Virus record (IMG/VR): IMGVR_UViG_3300042556_001053
Span: 50,444 to 114,443 of that record
Reading direction: 5' to 3' (one strand)
DNA length: 64,000 bases
From: a virus
The stretch's first letter is position 1. Each line of letters begins with the position of its first letter. Below the pieces are notes generated by a model, which was given only the letters and a program-made list of their open reading frames with translations, was not told the origin of the DNA and did no database searches. This document shows, in pieces, positions 31,241 to 38,775 of this stretch. A program made the translations under genes and the position numbers.

Positions 31241-31323
31241 ACTGGACACAGCCATCGTTATTTGATACAATTGAAGAACACACTACAGATAAGGAACAAG
31301 AATGCACAAAGAGTCACTACTAG
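31237..31323 (+). CDS. 28-residue peptide
   Basis: MNWTQPSLFDTIEEHTTDKE..., ATGA overlap with the upstream gene. WTQPSLFDT resembles the N-terminal motif of small phage proteins ('qpsLFD') seen in clamp-binding peptides (QxxLF); the match QPSLF to the DnaN-binding consensus QxSLF is exact but short. Confidence 0.42.
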   Translation: MNWTQPSLFDTIEEHTTDKEQECTKSHY

Positions 31324-31499
31324 AAGTTGTTAACTTTATTGAAGCCATCATTGATGAACTGGAATGTGAACTTATTCCTCTTGATGAGGTTGCAGACACA
31401 CCAGAAGAACTAACAGCAATGATTGCACTACAAACCAAAATTGATACTCTGTCAGAACTAATCCTTGACATGATGTCATTTGATTGGGAGGAGAAGTAA
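31302..31499 (+). CDS. Hypothetical acidic helical protein, 65 aa
   Basis: MHKESLLEVVNFIEAIIDEL..., entirely helical. AAGGAACAAG upstream, 22-nt overlap with the previous peptide gene, TAATG coupling downstream. Confidence 0.55.
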   Translation: MHKESLLEVVNFIEAIIDELECELIPLDEVADTPEELTAMIALQTKIDTLSELILDMMSFDWEEK

Positions 31500-31849
31500 T
31501 GGGAGCTCGTATAAACTTTGTATTTAAGGATGACCTTGATTCAGCAGTGGTCCTATACAGTCACTGGGGCCAGACAGAATGGCAGCGGGATATAGCAATG
31601 GCGCTAAATCATGCTAAGCCTAGATGGACAGACTCATCATATGCCACACGTATGATGATTAGTTACCTTATTCAAGATAGCGTCCTGGAAGAAACAGGTT
31701 TTGGTATCTACTCTATCACTGGTACCAACTATGATTTAGGGGAGCAGACAGTAGTTATTGATTTAATTAATCATACAGTCACTGATATCCATCCTGTCAA
31801 ATGGGATAACTTTATCCAAGCATATTTACCTGAGCACGCAGCGGTATAA
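31499..31849 (+). CDS. Hypothetical protein, 116 aa
   Basis: MGARINFVFKDDLDSAVVLY..., starts at the TAATG overlap (31499). 'VLYSHWG...W..DIAMAL..A..RW.D.SYA.RM.IS.LI' is a recurring actinophage small-protein pattern. Last gene before a strong terminator. Confidence 0.6.
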   Translation: MGARINFVFKDDLDSAVVLYSHWGQTEWQRDIAMALNHAKPRWTDSSYATRMMISYLIQDSVLEETGFGIYSITGTNYDLGEQTVVIDLINHTVTDIHPVKWDNFIQAYLPEHAAV

Positions 31850-31864
31850 AGCAGACGCTGCAAC

Positions 31865-31908
31865 GGGGGAGTGCGATTTGTGGTGGGTTGCGCTCCCCCC
31901 TTATTTTT
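31865..31908 (+). terminator. Rho-independent terminator
   Basis: 10-bp stem GGGGGAGTGC (31865-31874) / GCGCTCCCCC (31890-31899) followed by TTATTTTT. Ends the early operon after 31849. Its 3' arm overlaps the -35 region of the next promoter. Confidence 0.8.
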
Positions 31909-31916
31909 GATACAAT
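31888..31916 (+). promoter_or_regulatory. Promoter overlapping the terminator
   Basis: TTGCGC (31888-31893), 17 nt, TACAAT (31911-31916). Same terminator-promoter fusion logic as at 27430-27470. Confidence 0.5.
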
Positions 31917-31932
31917 GAACTGAGGGAGAACC

Positions 31933-32145
31933 ATGAGACGAAAACTAATAACCAAAGAAGAAAAGATAGCAATCCAACTATCCAATGTCTTAGCAGACCT
32001 ACGCCTTGACCTTGACCTAGTGGGACATCATCTTGCCCAATCATCTCCCAACGTAATCTACAATCGTTTAATTACTATTGCAGACTCAGCGGAAGCAACT
32101 AAGCAAGAGCAATACAATCACTACAACAACTACAAACTATTCTAG
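31933..32145 (+). CDS. Hypothetical basic protein, 70 aa
   Basis: MRRKLITKEEKIAIQLSNVL...; Arg/Lys-rich N-terminus, helical, Asn/Tyr-rich end. GAGGGAGAACC ribosome site. Confidence 0.55.
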   Translation: MRRKLITKEEKIAIQLSNVLADLRLDLDLVGHHLAQSSPNVIYNRLITIADSAEATKQEQYNHYNNYKLF

Positions 32146-32366
32146 AAAGGCTGCAGCGGTGGGCTTGACAAAAGCCTGCCGTTGTGCCCGAGGTGGTCAA
32201 ACCACTTCTTCAAACCTTATTACGATCAAACCATTTTTTTCCCATTTTCGGACATTACGACAGCTCAAAAAAATTCTCCTAATTTTAGACATTACGAACG
32301 ATCAAAAAATTTTCCAGATTGTAGCATATCAAACCTTTCTTTGTCAAACCATGTTATAATGGTTTT

Positions 32367-32591
32367 ATGCCAAGAGATCATTTTTCTCAAATGAGTAAGA
32401 ACTCATCTCATCGCCATGATCAACCACATGATATAGAAACCTTCAATAAAGACTTTGGTGCTATATGTGGTATGTTGTATAGTGTTATAACTCTTAAGTG
32501 TTTCTTTCCTAAGTCCCCCGCCCAAAGCGTGACTAATAATCCTGTCACTCATTCTGCGGGACGGTATATACAAGAACAACTACCATTCTAA
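32367..32591 (+). CDS. Hypothetical protein within origin region, 74 aa
   Basis: MPRDHFSQMSKNSSHRHDQP...; leaderless, with TATAAT (32355-32360) 7 nt upstream of the ATG. Ser/His-rich start and GAICGMLYSVITLKCFF. Support is mainly the start geometry; no recognised family. Confidence 0.45.
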   Translation: MPRDHFSQMSKNSSHRHDQPHDIETFNKDFGAICGMLYSVITLKCFFPKSPAQSVTNNPVTHSAGRYIQEQLPF

Positions 32592-32720
32592 ATCCCTATA
32601 GTATATAAGACATTACGATATCAAACCTTTTCTCCTGGTTTTTGATATATTTTTAAATATTATCAAACCTTTCTATTATATTTCTGGACATTTTGGGCAA
32701 TTTTGTATAGGGTTTTATAT

Positions 32721-32813
32721 AAGGTTTGTAAGGTTTGATACTTGACAAATGTGAGGTTTGGGTATATAATCCAGGCAAGATGTAAGGTTTGAAGGTTTGG
32801 TATGTGAGGTTTG
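32721..32813. repeat. AGGTTTG iteron array
   Basis: Six copies of (A/G)AGGTTTG at 32721, 32730, 32753, 32784, 32792 and 32806, with the reverse form TCAAACC on both sides. Typical of Rep-protein iterons. Confidence 0.65.
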
Positions 32814-32918
32814 AAAGCCGTTGACATTACGGCCCCATCTGTATAAATGCTCAATAACCCACTAGACATATCCAAACCAGATGTAAACCATATATAAAAA
32901 ATATCAGTAAGATTTATA

Positions 32919-32994
32919 TGTGGATAACTTGTGGATAACTATGTGTAAAACCACTAATTTGAGCTATCTAAATTATCGTTTAGCCTGTGGATAT
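32919..32994. promoter_or_regulatory. DnaA boxes
   Basis: TGTGGATAA at 32919-32927 and 32930-32938 (perfect, tandem) and TGTGGATAT at 32986-32994. Confidence 0.7.
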
Positions 32995-33093
32995 CTTTTA
33001 AAAAACGGTACAGTCTTTTGGCTATAGGGCATATGGGCATATGCTGATGTCTTATTACATAGGTTATTTACTATAGGGATTCTGGTGTCTTTC

Positions 33094-33122
33094 TTGACTT
33101 CCCCCGTTTTTTCTGAGACAAT
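33094..33122 (+). promoter_or_regulatory. TTGACT-CCCCCG-type promoter
   Basis: TTGACT (33094-33099), 17-nt spacer with CCCCCGTTTTTTCTGA, GACAAT (33117-33122). Nearly identical to the 34544 promoter. Confidence 0.65.
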
Positions 33123-33152
33123 TGTATCAAGATACTATTGAAAGGTTTGACA

Positions 33153-33368
33153 ATGAAAGGTTCACTTTGTGCTTATAAGCGTGGAGAGCGTTACTTTACT
33201 AGTTATCACTGGTGTAATGAGTGTCCTCCTGTTTCTGAGTACCGTGCAATGGAGCGACAGCAAAAGCTTGACTGGACAAATGCAAATAAGATGAGAAATG
33301 AAAAGTGGAAGATCAAGAATGAGCGACGTATCAAGCACGATAAGAGTTTAGCGGATAAAGGGTTCTAA
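33153..33368 (+). CDS. Hypothetical basic protein, 71 aa
   Basis: MKGSLCAYKRGERYFTSYHW...; CAYK and CNEC Cys residues may bind zinc, followed by a Lys/Arg-rich helix (MRNEKWKIKNERRIKHDKS). The TTG at 33138 is an alternative start with weaker support. Probably nucleic-acid-binding. Confidence 0.55.
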   Translation: MKGSLCAYKRGERYFTSYHWCNECPPVSEYRAMERQQKLDWTNANKMRNEKWKIKNERRIKHDKSLADKGF

Positions 33369-33393
33369 CCAATAGTGCCCCTGTGGGGCATAG

Positions 33394-33423
33394 GATGGTT
33401 TGATACCTCTATTTCGCCGCCGA
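33394..33423. repeat. 30-bp inverted partner of 19464-19493
   Basis: 27 of 30 positions match the reverse complement of 19464-19493. Sits just after the stop of 33153-33368 and before the convergent TauD-like gene. An 18-bp hairpin TGCCCC-TGT-GGGGCA (33376-33390) lies beside it. Confidence 0.65.
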
Positions 33424-33437
33424 ACTTAAAAGATTAA

Positions 33438-34250
33438 TTACTTCTGGTATGCCCAGATTCCTCTAAATTCTCTATCGGCGGAGTTAAAACCGCCCGTCAC
33501 AGCATGGGCGCACTTGAATAGATCTGGTATAACAATATCGCCCTGTTGCCATTTATGAACGATTCTAATATCTTCATTGTCCATAATTATCTTCTCTATT
33601 TTTCGTATTAATGAGTAAAAATAATCTAAAGATTCTTGAGATGGAGATTCATTTTTATAAGAGACCAAAGGAACTATATGAGGTTCTGGTAGTATCATAA
33701 ATCTAATAATTGGCTTATTAGTCAGCCAGTGATTGTCAATGATAGGGTGCTGGTCTGACAAATTTGTGCTTGCACTAAGATATCCAGACTTTACCTGAGA
33801 ATCTTTAATAAAATCTGGTTCAGTTATTATACTATCAAGAAGAAACTGCTGCTCATGCTCTGTTAACATATCAAAGACAAGGCCTGTATCTACAAAGTAT
33901 GTCTTGCCATTGTTGTTATCTGTCTTAAAGTTATACATATTCCACGTTGCTGCAACGATTGGATTTATATAGTAAGTGTGCTCAATATGCCACTCTACTA
34001 TCACATCATCTGGTCCAGATTCAATGTGAGACTTACGTTCATGATTTTCAACATACTCGCTTGTATCATCAGCATGTTTCCATCCCATAAGGCTGCCAAG
34101 CCTAGCTCCAAATTCAAACTGCTCTTCTTGGGTTAGGTTAGCATTTCTAAAACATATTACAGAGTCATTAATAAACTTGTTCTTGTAATACTCTATATTA
34201 TCAAGTACAGATTCAATACCAGGAAACTCTATAGGCTCTACACTTATCAC
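33438..34250 (-). CDS. TauD/TfdA-type 2OG-Fe(II) dioxygenase
   Basis: 270 residues. 'SVICFRNANLTQEEQFEFG' and 'EWHIEHTYY' are typical of the TauD fold. Ligands read as H88-x-E90 (Glu replacing the usual Asp) and H249 (CAHAVTGGF), with R260/R263 binding 2OG. The Asp-to-Glu change could alter iron binding. ATGA overlap with the Cys-rich gene upstream, so the two may act together. Confidence 0.75.
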   Translation of the reverse strand: MISVEPIEFPGIESVLDNIEYYKNKFINDSVICFRNANLTQEEQFEFGARLGSLMGWKHADDTSEYVENHERKSHIESGPDDVIVEWHIEHTYYINPIVAATWNMYNFKTDNNNGKTYFVDTGLVFDMLTEHEQQFLLDSIITEPDFIKDSQVKSGYLSASTNLSDQHPIIDNHWLTNKPIIRFMILPEPHIVPLVSYKNESPSQESLDYFYSLIRKIEKIIMDNEDIRIVHKWQQGDIVIPDLFKCAHAVTGGFNSADREFRGIWAYQK

Positions 34251-34525
34251 TCTGATGCCTCATCAACATATTGTGGTGCAATACATGGCTCATTGACTGC
34301 ATGTGCTACATATTTGCCACAAGGACATCTTCCTGTAGCACATTGGCACTTCTTTTCAGGATCTTCTCTTCCGTATGGGTGTGTTGGGAATGGTAGGCTA
34401 TCCCTATTTTCTTCTGTGACTACAACAAATATTGCCTTTTCTTGACATATTGTGCAGGCTTGAGCCTCTCCTTCCTCACATTGCATATTCATGCCACATC
34501 TTAAACATCTATAGTCTATTCTCAT
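34247..34525 (-). CDS. Cys-rich zinc protein, 92 aa (leaderless)
   Basis: MRIDYRCLRCGMNMQCEEGE...CTIC...CQCATGRCPCGKY: two C-x2-C pairs and a C-x-C-x4-C-x-C cluster, fitting a double zinc ribbon. TATACT (34532-34537) ends 7 nt before the ATG, so it is leaderless, and divergent from the 34544 promoter. Confidence 0.62.
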   Translation of the reverse strand: MRIDYRCLRCGMNMQCEEGEAQACTICQEKAIFVVVTEENRDSLPFPTHPYGREDPEKKCQCATGRCPCGKYVAHAVNEPCIAPQYVDEASE

Positions 34526-34543
34526 GATTTTAGTATACCATAT

Positions 34544-34572
34544 TTGACATTCCCCGTTTTTTGTGAGACAAT
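34544..34572 (+). promoter_or_regulatory. TTGACA-CCCCG-type promoter
   Basis: TTGACA (34544-34549), 17-nt spacer with TTCCCCGTTTTTTGTGA, GACAAT (34567-34572). Confidence 0.68.
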
Positions 34573-34594
34573 AGGTATTGAAAAGGAGAATAAC

Positions 34595-34801
34595 ATGAAA
34601 TACATTTATGCTGTTGATTTAGAGAGAATGGAAGAGCTTTATTTTAGTAACACTCAGACTAATTTCTTTGCTGATGATGAAGAAAGAAGTAAGTTTAATG
34701 CTAAGCTTATAGTTGAAGCAGATACTGAAGATGAAGCTTTAAGAATGAGGATGGGTATGACAGATATAAATATGTGGAAACTTATAGATACAGAGCAATA
34801 A
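34595..34801 (+). CDS. Hypothetical acidic protein, 68 aa
   Basis: Start at ATG 34595 (MKYIYAVDLERMEELYF) with AAAAGGAGAATAAC upstream. Strand-helix pattern with IVEADTEDEALRMRMGM, an alpha/beta small phage protein. Convergent with the oxygenase gene 34804-35391. Confidence 0.6.
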   Translation: MKYIYAVDLERMEELYFSNTQTNFFADDEERSKFNAKLIVEADTEDEALRMRMGMTDINMWKLIDTEQ

Positions 34802-34803
34802 AA

Positions 34804-35391
34804 CTATTCTGTTGGCCAATCTTTTATTATTAGATTAGAGTTGACAACACCACGATATGGGTGCTCAGCTGGTGTTGTAATAGAATGAAAATGTCTACCA
34901 TCTACAATAAATGCTGCACCTCTTTTAGGGCTAATCCTTTTGTTTACTGTCACTGAAGGTGTAGCAAAACCAGCCTTATGTCTCTCATTGTATATGACTG
35001 TATCTCCATCAGAATCACTTGGGTAGTATAAAAATATATAGTGTGGCTCGTTGTAGTCTATGTGTGGGTACAAGGTCTTTTGTGTACCTTCTACTGTTGG
35101 TGTCATTATGTTCAGTTTTAATCGTTTAAAGCCATCAAACTCAATACCGTGTTTTTCTGTGAACTTTTTAACAATGTCAAAGAATACTTGTGCTGATGGA
35201 TCATCATTTTGTAGGTTGACAGTAAAATATGAAACATCTCCAACCTTAGTATCAACTACTCCAGTATTGCCTTCTATAGTTGGGGATGCATTCTTACCAA
35301 AGCTAAACTGTATATCTTTGTGCCAGAACTGTTGTTCTGCTGCTTCTATTTCTTCTTCTGTTAGGAAGCTATCGTCATAAATAAAGAACAT
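34804..35391 (-). CDS. 2OG-Fe(II) oxygenase
   Basis: 195 residues from ATG 35391 (MFFIYDDSFLTEEE) with AAGGGGATAAA upstream; the longer frame to 35487 was rejected. H110-x-D112 (PHIDYNEPH), distal H169 (RHFHSITTP), R180. It carries a different core (IFLYYPSDSDGDTVIY) from the cluster enzymes, as in prolyl-hydroxylase-like phage oxygenases. Confidence 0.78.
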   Translation of the reverse strand: MFFIYDDSFLTEEEIEAAEQQFWHKDIQFSFGKNASPTIEGNTGVVDTKVGDVSYFTVNLQNDDPSAQVFFDIVKKFTEKHGIEFDGFKRLKLNIMTPTVEGTQKTLYPHIDYNEPHYIFLYYPSDSDGDTVIYNERHKAGFATPSVTVNKRISPKRGAAFIVDGRHFHSITTPAEHPYRGVVNSNLIIKDWPTE

Positions 35392-35444
35392 TTTATCCCC
35401 TTTTCTCTCAATTATAGCATAATGAGATGTGGTATGATATATGT

Positions 35445-35570
35445 ATGAACCCTGGAAAATGTTTTTATTGTGATAAGGACGCATCATATTTTGATGTCAT
35501 CATGGATGACGACAACTATCTGATTGCTGATGTATGCATTGATCATCTTAAGATGGGTCTATCTTCGTAA
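35445..35570 (+). CDS. Small C-x2-C protein, 41 aa (leaderless)
   Basis: MNPGKCFYCDKDASYFDVIM...VCIDHLKMGLSS: C6-x2-C9 and a later Cys/His. TATGAT (35433-35438) ends 7 nt upstream of the ATG. Overlaps the next start (TAATG). Confidence 0.55.
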   Translation: MNPGKCFYCDKDASYFDVIMDDDNYLIADVCIDHLKMGLSS

Positions 35571-36238
35571 TGATACCAGTTCTATCAATACCAGTTTTAA
35601 ATAGGTATGATCTGTTGGATAAAAATCTAGAGCTGATTGATTTTCCTATTAAAGAAATATTAATTATTAATAATGGAAAAGAAGATTATCATCCAAAAAG
35701 AAAAGATTTAAATGTAAGAGTTTTAAATCTACCATCTAATTTGGGCATGGCTGGGTCTTGGAATTTAACAATAAAGCTTTACCCTCATGAAAAGTTTTGG
35801 CTATTCTCTTCAGCAGACACACACTGGATTCCTGGTGCACTAGAAAAATTTTATAAGTTAAGTAGCCCATCCAAAATGATAGCATCAACTGAAGGGTTTA
35901 GTTGTTTTTCTCTTGGAGAAGACATTGTAAGGAAAGCTGGATTGTTTGATGAATATTTTTATCCTTACATGTGGGAAGACAGCGAGTATGCTGAAAGATT
36001 TGAATCTATAAAAAAGAAAAATAATTATAATAATTTAGGCATGGATTTTCATGTAATCAAAGTTAATACACCAGAAGGACCAGCTCAAAGTATTAACAGT
36101 GATCCAAAATTATTTGAGAAGTATACAGAAACAGCCTATAAAAATGAAGAATATTTAAAATTAAAAAGATCTCAAGACTTTCAAATAATGGGTAGTTGGG
36201 ACATAGATAGAAGAAGAGATCAAGAATGGCTACTATAG
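35570..36238 (+). CDS. Glycosyltransferase (GT2-like)
   Basis: 222 residues. N-terminus 'IPVLSIPVLNRYDLLDKNLE...EILIINNG' followed by RVLNLPSNLGMAGSWN and FWLFSSADTHW gives a GT-A fold; the metal-binding DxD position reads S-A-D-T. A C-terminal acceptor region has 'ED.EYAERFE'. Translationally coupled to the gene upstream; overlaps the nucleotidyltransferase by 13 nt. Confidence 0.7.
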   Translation: MIPVLSIPVLNRYDLLDKNLELIDFPIKEILIINNGKEDYHPKRKDLNVRVLNLPSNLGMAGSWNLTIKLYPHEKFWLFSSADTHWIPGALEKFYKLSSPSKMIASTEGFSCFSLGEDIVRKAGLFDEYFYPYMWEDSEYAERFESIKKKNNYNNLGMDFHVIKVNTPEGPAQSINSDPKLFEKYTETAYKNEEYLKLKRSQDFQIMGSWDIDRRRDQEWLL

Positions 36239-36888
36239 GAATTCTTCCAGCATCTGGAAAAGCATTAAGAATAGGTGGCATACCAAAGTTTTCTTTGCCT
36301 ATATCAGATGAAAAGTCTTTATTACAGTGGCATGTAGATCAAATGTTAGAAGTTTGTGATGAGGTCAGGGTATCTACTAAATCAGAATGGATACCAATCA
36401 TTCAAAACATGAACATGAATATTAAACTTATTGCTCTTGAGCCATCAACAATGTCTCATGCAGTAAAGTTTTTAGTTGGAGATTATAACGATACAGTTTT
36501 AGTTGGCATGCCAGATACATATATACACAATACAGATAAAAACATATACAAACAAATGATGAGTGTTGCTGGTGATTTAGTTCTTGGAACATGGGAATGT
36601 GACAATAATCTTAAGGGCAGTGTTGGTCAGGTTTTATTATCTGGAAACAAAGTAATTGCTTCTACTGACAAATCATCTGATTGTGAATACCCACATATGT
36701 GGGGAACAATGATGTTTAGAAAAAACCTGGTAAGATATATAGACCCAGACCTAGAGCATCCAGGAAAGCAAATACAGGAATGGATAGACATGAATCTAGA
36801 TATAAGATCCTCAAGTTCAGGTGGTAAGTATATGGACATAGGAACATTCTCAGGTTTAAAACAACTATATAAAGAAATGGATAAATAA
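36226..36888 (+). CDS. Sugar-nucleotide nucleotidyltransferase-like protein
   Basis: 220 residues. 'GILPASGKALRIGGIPKFSLP' matches the G-G-x(n)-R-x-x-P-K signature of NTP:sugar-1-phosphate transferases (here A-S-G-K-A-L-R), and DTVLVGMPDTY gives the catalytic Asp. Would make an NDP-sugar for the glycosyltransferases nearby; substrate unknown. Confidence 0.72.
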   Translation: MATIGILPASGKALRIGGIPKFSLPISDEKSLLQWHVDQMLEVCDEVRVSTKSEWIPIIQNMNMNIKLIALEPSTMSHAVKFLVGDYNDTVLVGMPDTYIHNTDKNIYKQMMSVAGDLVLGTWECDNNLKGSVGQVLLSGNKVIASTDKSSDCEYPHMWGTMMFRKNLVRYIDPDLEHPGKQIQEWIDMNLDIRSSSSGGKYMDIGTFSGLKQLYKEMDK

Positions 36889-36892
36889 TAAA

Positions 36893-37672
36893 ATGTATAA
36901 TGCCAAACTAAACAATGAGGCTTTTTTTGAAACAGATTTAGATAAACTTTCGGAAATCTGGGAACCAAGAAAAGAATATATAGACAAAGATTTATGGGTT
37001 ATTAGAAACTTTTTGATACCGCCTGAATTAGAATGGCTAAACAATGAAGCAAATGATCCAGATGGCTGGTACACAACTATGAGATCTCCTTATGGTGGAA
37101 ATATAAAAAATAAATTTTTAGGGTATATACCAGATTATGATGAAAATGGAAACATGCTTGTTCCTACAGAGCATTCAAAATGGAGGGAAAGAGATCATAT
37201 TAATTATATAGAAAAAAGAATAGAGTCTGTTGTACCTAAATATTTTGGTGGAGCTGGTGCTCTTCAGTCTTTCTTTGAAGTTTCTGATGAACAAATTTTT
37301 CAAGAAACTGGAAGAACAGATATTGATTATGCAATGGGATGGCATTATGAAAGAGATGATAGTGACTCAGAAAACCAACAAACAACTATTGTAGAAAACT
37401 CAAAAACACAAGGTAAAAGAATTAATAGTCAAGGGAAAATATCAGGATCTTTTAATGTTTACATTAATGATAATTTTGATGGTGGAATCTTAGAGTTTAG
37501 AAATAAAGATTATGTTGTTAAGCCAGAGGTTGGAATGCTGGTGAATATTCCTTTGTATAAAGAGTTTGAGCACAGAGTAACAAAGGTTACAAATGGAAAT
37601 AGACACACGATCTATGGAAGATCTTGGGATATTCAGGATGGAAAATATTTCTCTACTAACGAAGACTGCTAG
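36893..37672 (+). CDS. 2OG-Fe(II) oxygenase with HxE motif
   Basis: 259 residues. Core VYINDNFDGGILEF and VVKPEVGMLVNIP with distal H227 and R237. Proximal ligands read H151-Y-E153-R-D (MGWHYERDD), so the usual Asp appears to be replaced by Glu, with a free DD two residues later. It follows the nucleotidyltransferase by 4 nt, so may act on the same glycan. Confidence 0.75.
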   Translation: MYNAKLNNEAFFETDLDKLSEIWEPRKEYIDKDLWVIRNFLIPPELEWLNNEANDPDGWYTTMRSPYGGNIKNKFLGYIPDYDENGNMLVPTEHSKWRERDHINYIEKRIESVVPKYFGGAGALQSFFEVSDEQIFQETGRTDIDYAMGWHYERDDSDSENQQTTIVENSKTQGKRINSQGKISGSFNVYINDNFDGGILEFRNKDYVVKPEVGMLVNIPLYKEFEHRVTKVTNGNRHTIYGRSWDIQDGKYFSTNEDC

Positions 37673-37674
37673 AC

Positions 37675-37703
37675 TTGACTTTAGCTTTCTTGTGGGTTAT
37701 AAT
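37675..37703 (+). promoter_or_regulatory. Leaderless promoter
   Basis: TTGACT (37675-37680), 17-nt spacer, TATAAT (37698-37703); predicted start is the ATG at 37710. Confidence 0.75.
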
Positions 37704-37709
37704 TAATGT

Positions 37710-37823
37710 ATGACTACTAGTTGTATAGAGTGTAATAAGATTGATACAGATGAAGACTTTTATGAGACTCATCAGTACATGTCTAACAATAGGTTATGGT
37801 GTGTAAATGCCAAAAGAGCCTAG
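37710..37823 (+). CDS. Small Cys peptide, 37 aa (leaderless)
   Basis: MTTSCIECNKIDTDEDFYET...WCVNAKRA. C5-x2-C8 plus C31, a one-zinc layout. Starts exactly on the predicted start; overlaps the next gene by 17 nt. Confidence 0.5.
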   Translation: MTTSCIECNKIDTDEDFYETHQYMSNNRLWCVNAKRA

Positions 37824-37941
37824 AATTATGCAGATGGACTGGAAAGCTTTGGGATATGAGAGGGAGTATAAAGATGGCAAACTCAGATGGATTCCTCAAG
37901 AGTTCAAAGAAAATAAACAGGACAAGGATACTTCCTCTTAG
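37807..37941 (+). CDS. Hypothetical basic peptide, 44 aa
   Basis: MPKEPRIMQMDWKALGYERE...KDTSS; plausible codon use but only modest support. Overlaps both neighbours (17 and 68 nt). Confidence 0.4.
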   Translation: MPKEPRIMQMDWKALGYEREYKDGKLRWIPQEFKENKQDKDTSS

Positions 37942-38128
37942 ATGGATTGGTAATATCTGTAGTAATATTGCTACTAGGAGTTTGCTTAAAGCTTTTTATT
38001 TAGATGAGCAGGGCAATTATGGATACCGTTTCAAATTCCACAGCAAGGTTTGGGTTACACTTAATAAACCATATGAGCGTTGGGGTACATACTATACAAT
38101 TGATACAAGCAAGTGGAATAAAAAATGA
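37874..38128 (+). CDS. Hypothetical protein, 84 aa
   Basis: Start at ATG 37874 with AGGGAG 7 nt upstream; the longer frame from 37796 has no ribosome site. C-terminal part AFYLDEQGNYGYRFKFHSKVW...PYERWGTYYTID resembles a family of short actinophage proteins (YLD..GNYGYR.KFHS..W..L.KPY..WGT). ATGA overlap with the next gene. Confidence 0.55.
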   Translation: MANSDGFLKSSKKINRTRILPLRWIGNICSNIATRSLLKAFYLDEQGNYGYRFKFHSKVWVTLNKPYERWGTYYTIDTSKWNKK

Positions 38129-38775
38129 GACAGCCTATTCACGGTGCATTTGAATCATATCTGCAACCAGATAGTGGTACATGGAACTGGAATGAATCGT
38201 TACAGGCTTGGGAAGAATTAGATAATTATAAGCTACAAGAAGCTTTAACTATTTCTGGATATCCAAGAAGTGGAAACACATTTATTAATCATGCATTTTT
38301 TAAGATGTATGATTTTGCTCACATTAACTTCAATCGTCATACTGTAAAGAGTATTGCAGAAAGAGATCACACTTTTGTTCCCTTTAGACACCCGCTTGAA
38401 GCAATAAGTTCTTGGCACATATATCAGCAGGTACATTTTTTAGATGTAAGGTTTATTGAAAACGATATCAAATTCTACAATAGGTTTCATGAACAAGCAT
38501 TAGCAATGAAAGATAAGATAACTTTTCTTGACTTTGATCTATTTAAAAATAACACAAAATATTTAGAGGATAAGGTTTCTCATATATACAATGTTTCTGC
38601 AATGCCAGTAGAGGCTATTGAGGTAAAAGAATTCATGGCTCATAGAAGACTGACTCTAAATATCCCACGTAATGATGATGAAACTAAGCAAGAGGTAATG
38701 TATTTTGTAGAGAAGCAAGAATTGTACAAAATATCTTTAGATCTTTACAATCAAATCAAGGAATTATCTAATTAG
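38125..38775 (+). CDS. Sulfotransferase-like P-loop protein
   Basis: 216 residues. 'TISGYPRSGNTFINHAF' matches the sulfotransferase 5' phosphosulfate loop (P-R-S-G-N/T-T-F), and FVPFRHPLEAISSWHIYQQ matches the 3' loop RDP..v.S. Second paralogue is at 20870-21475. A sulfation role on glycans or proteins would require PAPS from the host. Abuts the convergent pstS by 0 nt. Confidence 0.65.
   Translation: MRQPIHGAFESYLQPDSGTWNWNESLQAWEELDNYKLQEALTISGYPRSGNTFINHAFFKMYDFAHINFNRHTVKSIAERDHTFVPFRHPLEAISSWHIYQQVHFLDVRFIENDIKFYNRFHEQALAMKDKITFLDFDLFKNNTKYLEDKVSHIYNVSAMPVEAIEVKEFMAHRRLTLNIPRNDDETKQEVMYFVEKQELYKISLDLYNQIKELSN

Larger units (their letters stand above)
32197..32994. other. Probable replication origin region
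   Basis: AT-rich, mostly non-coding. Contains about seven TCAAACC copies (for example 32210, 32226, 32329, 32344, 32621, 32663), six (A/G)AGGTTTG copies between 32721 and 32813, four GACATTACG copies (32251, 32288, 32609, 32823) and three DnaA boxes at 32919-32994. Two DnaA boxes are perfect. No Rep gene is adjacent. One small gene (32367-32591) sits inside. Confidence 0.6.

Noticed and set aside
32078-32394. Plus-strand frames in the iteron region
   Set aside because: Composed of iteron repeats in frames with no start signals and poor codon pattern.
32663-32875. Minus-strand frame over the AGGTTTG array
   Set aside because: Product is a translation of repeats (PNLQTLH...); no ribosome site or conservation.
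33376-33390. TGCCCC-TGT-GGGGCA as a terminator
   Set aside because: No U-tract on either side and only 6 bp; kept as part of the repeat neighbourhood.
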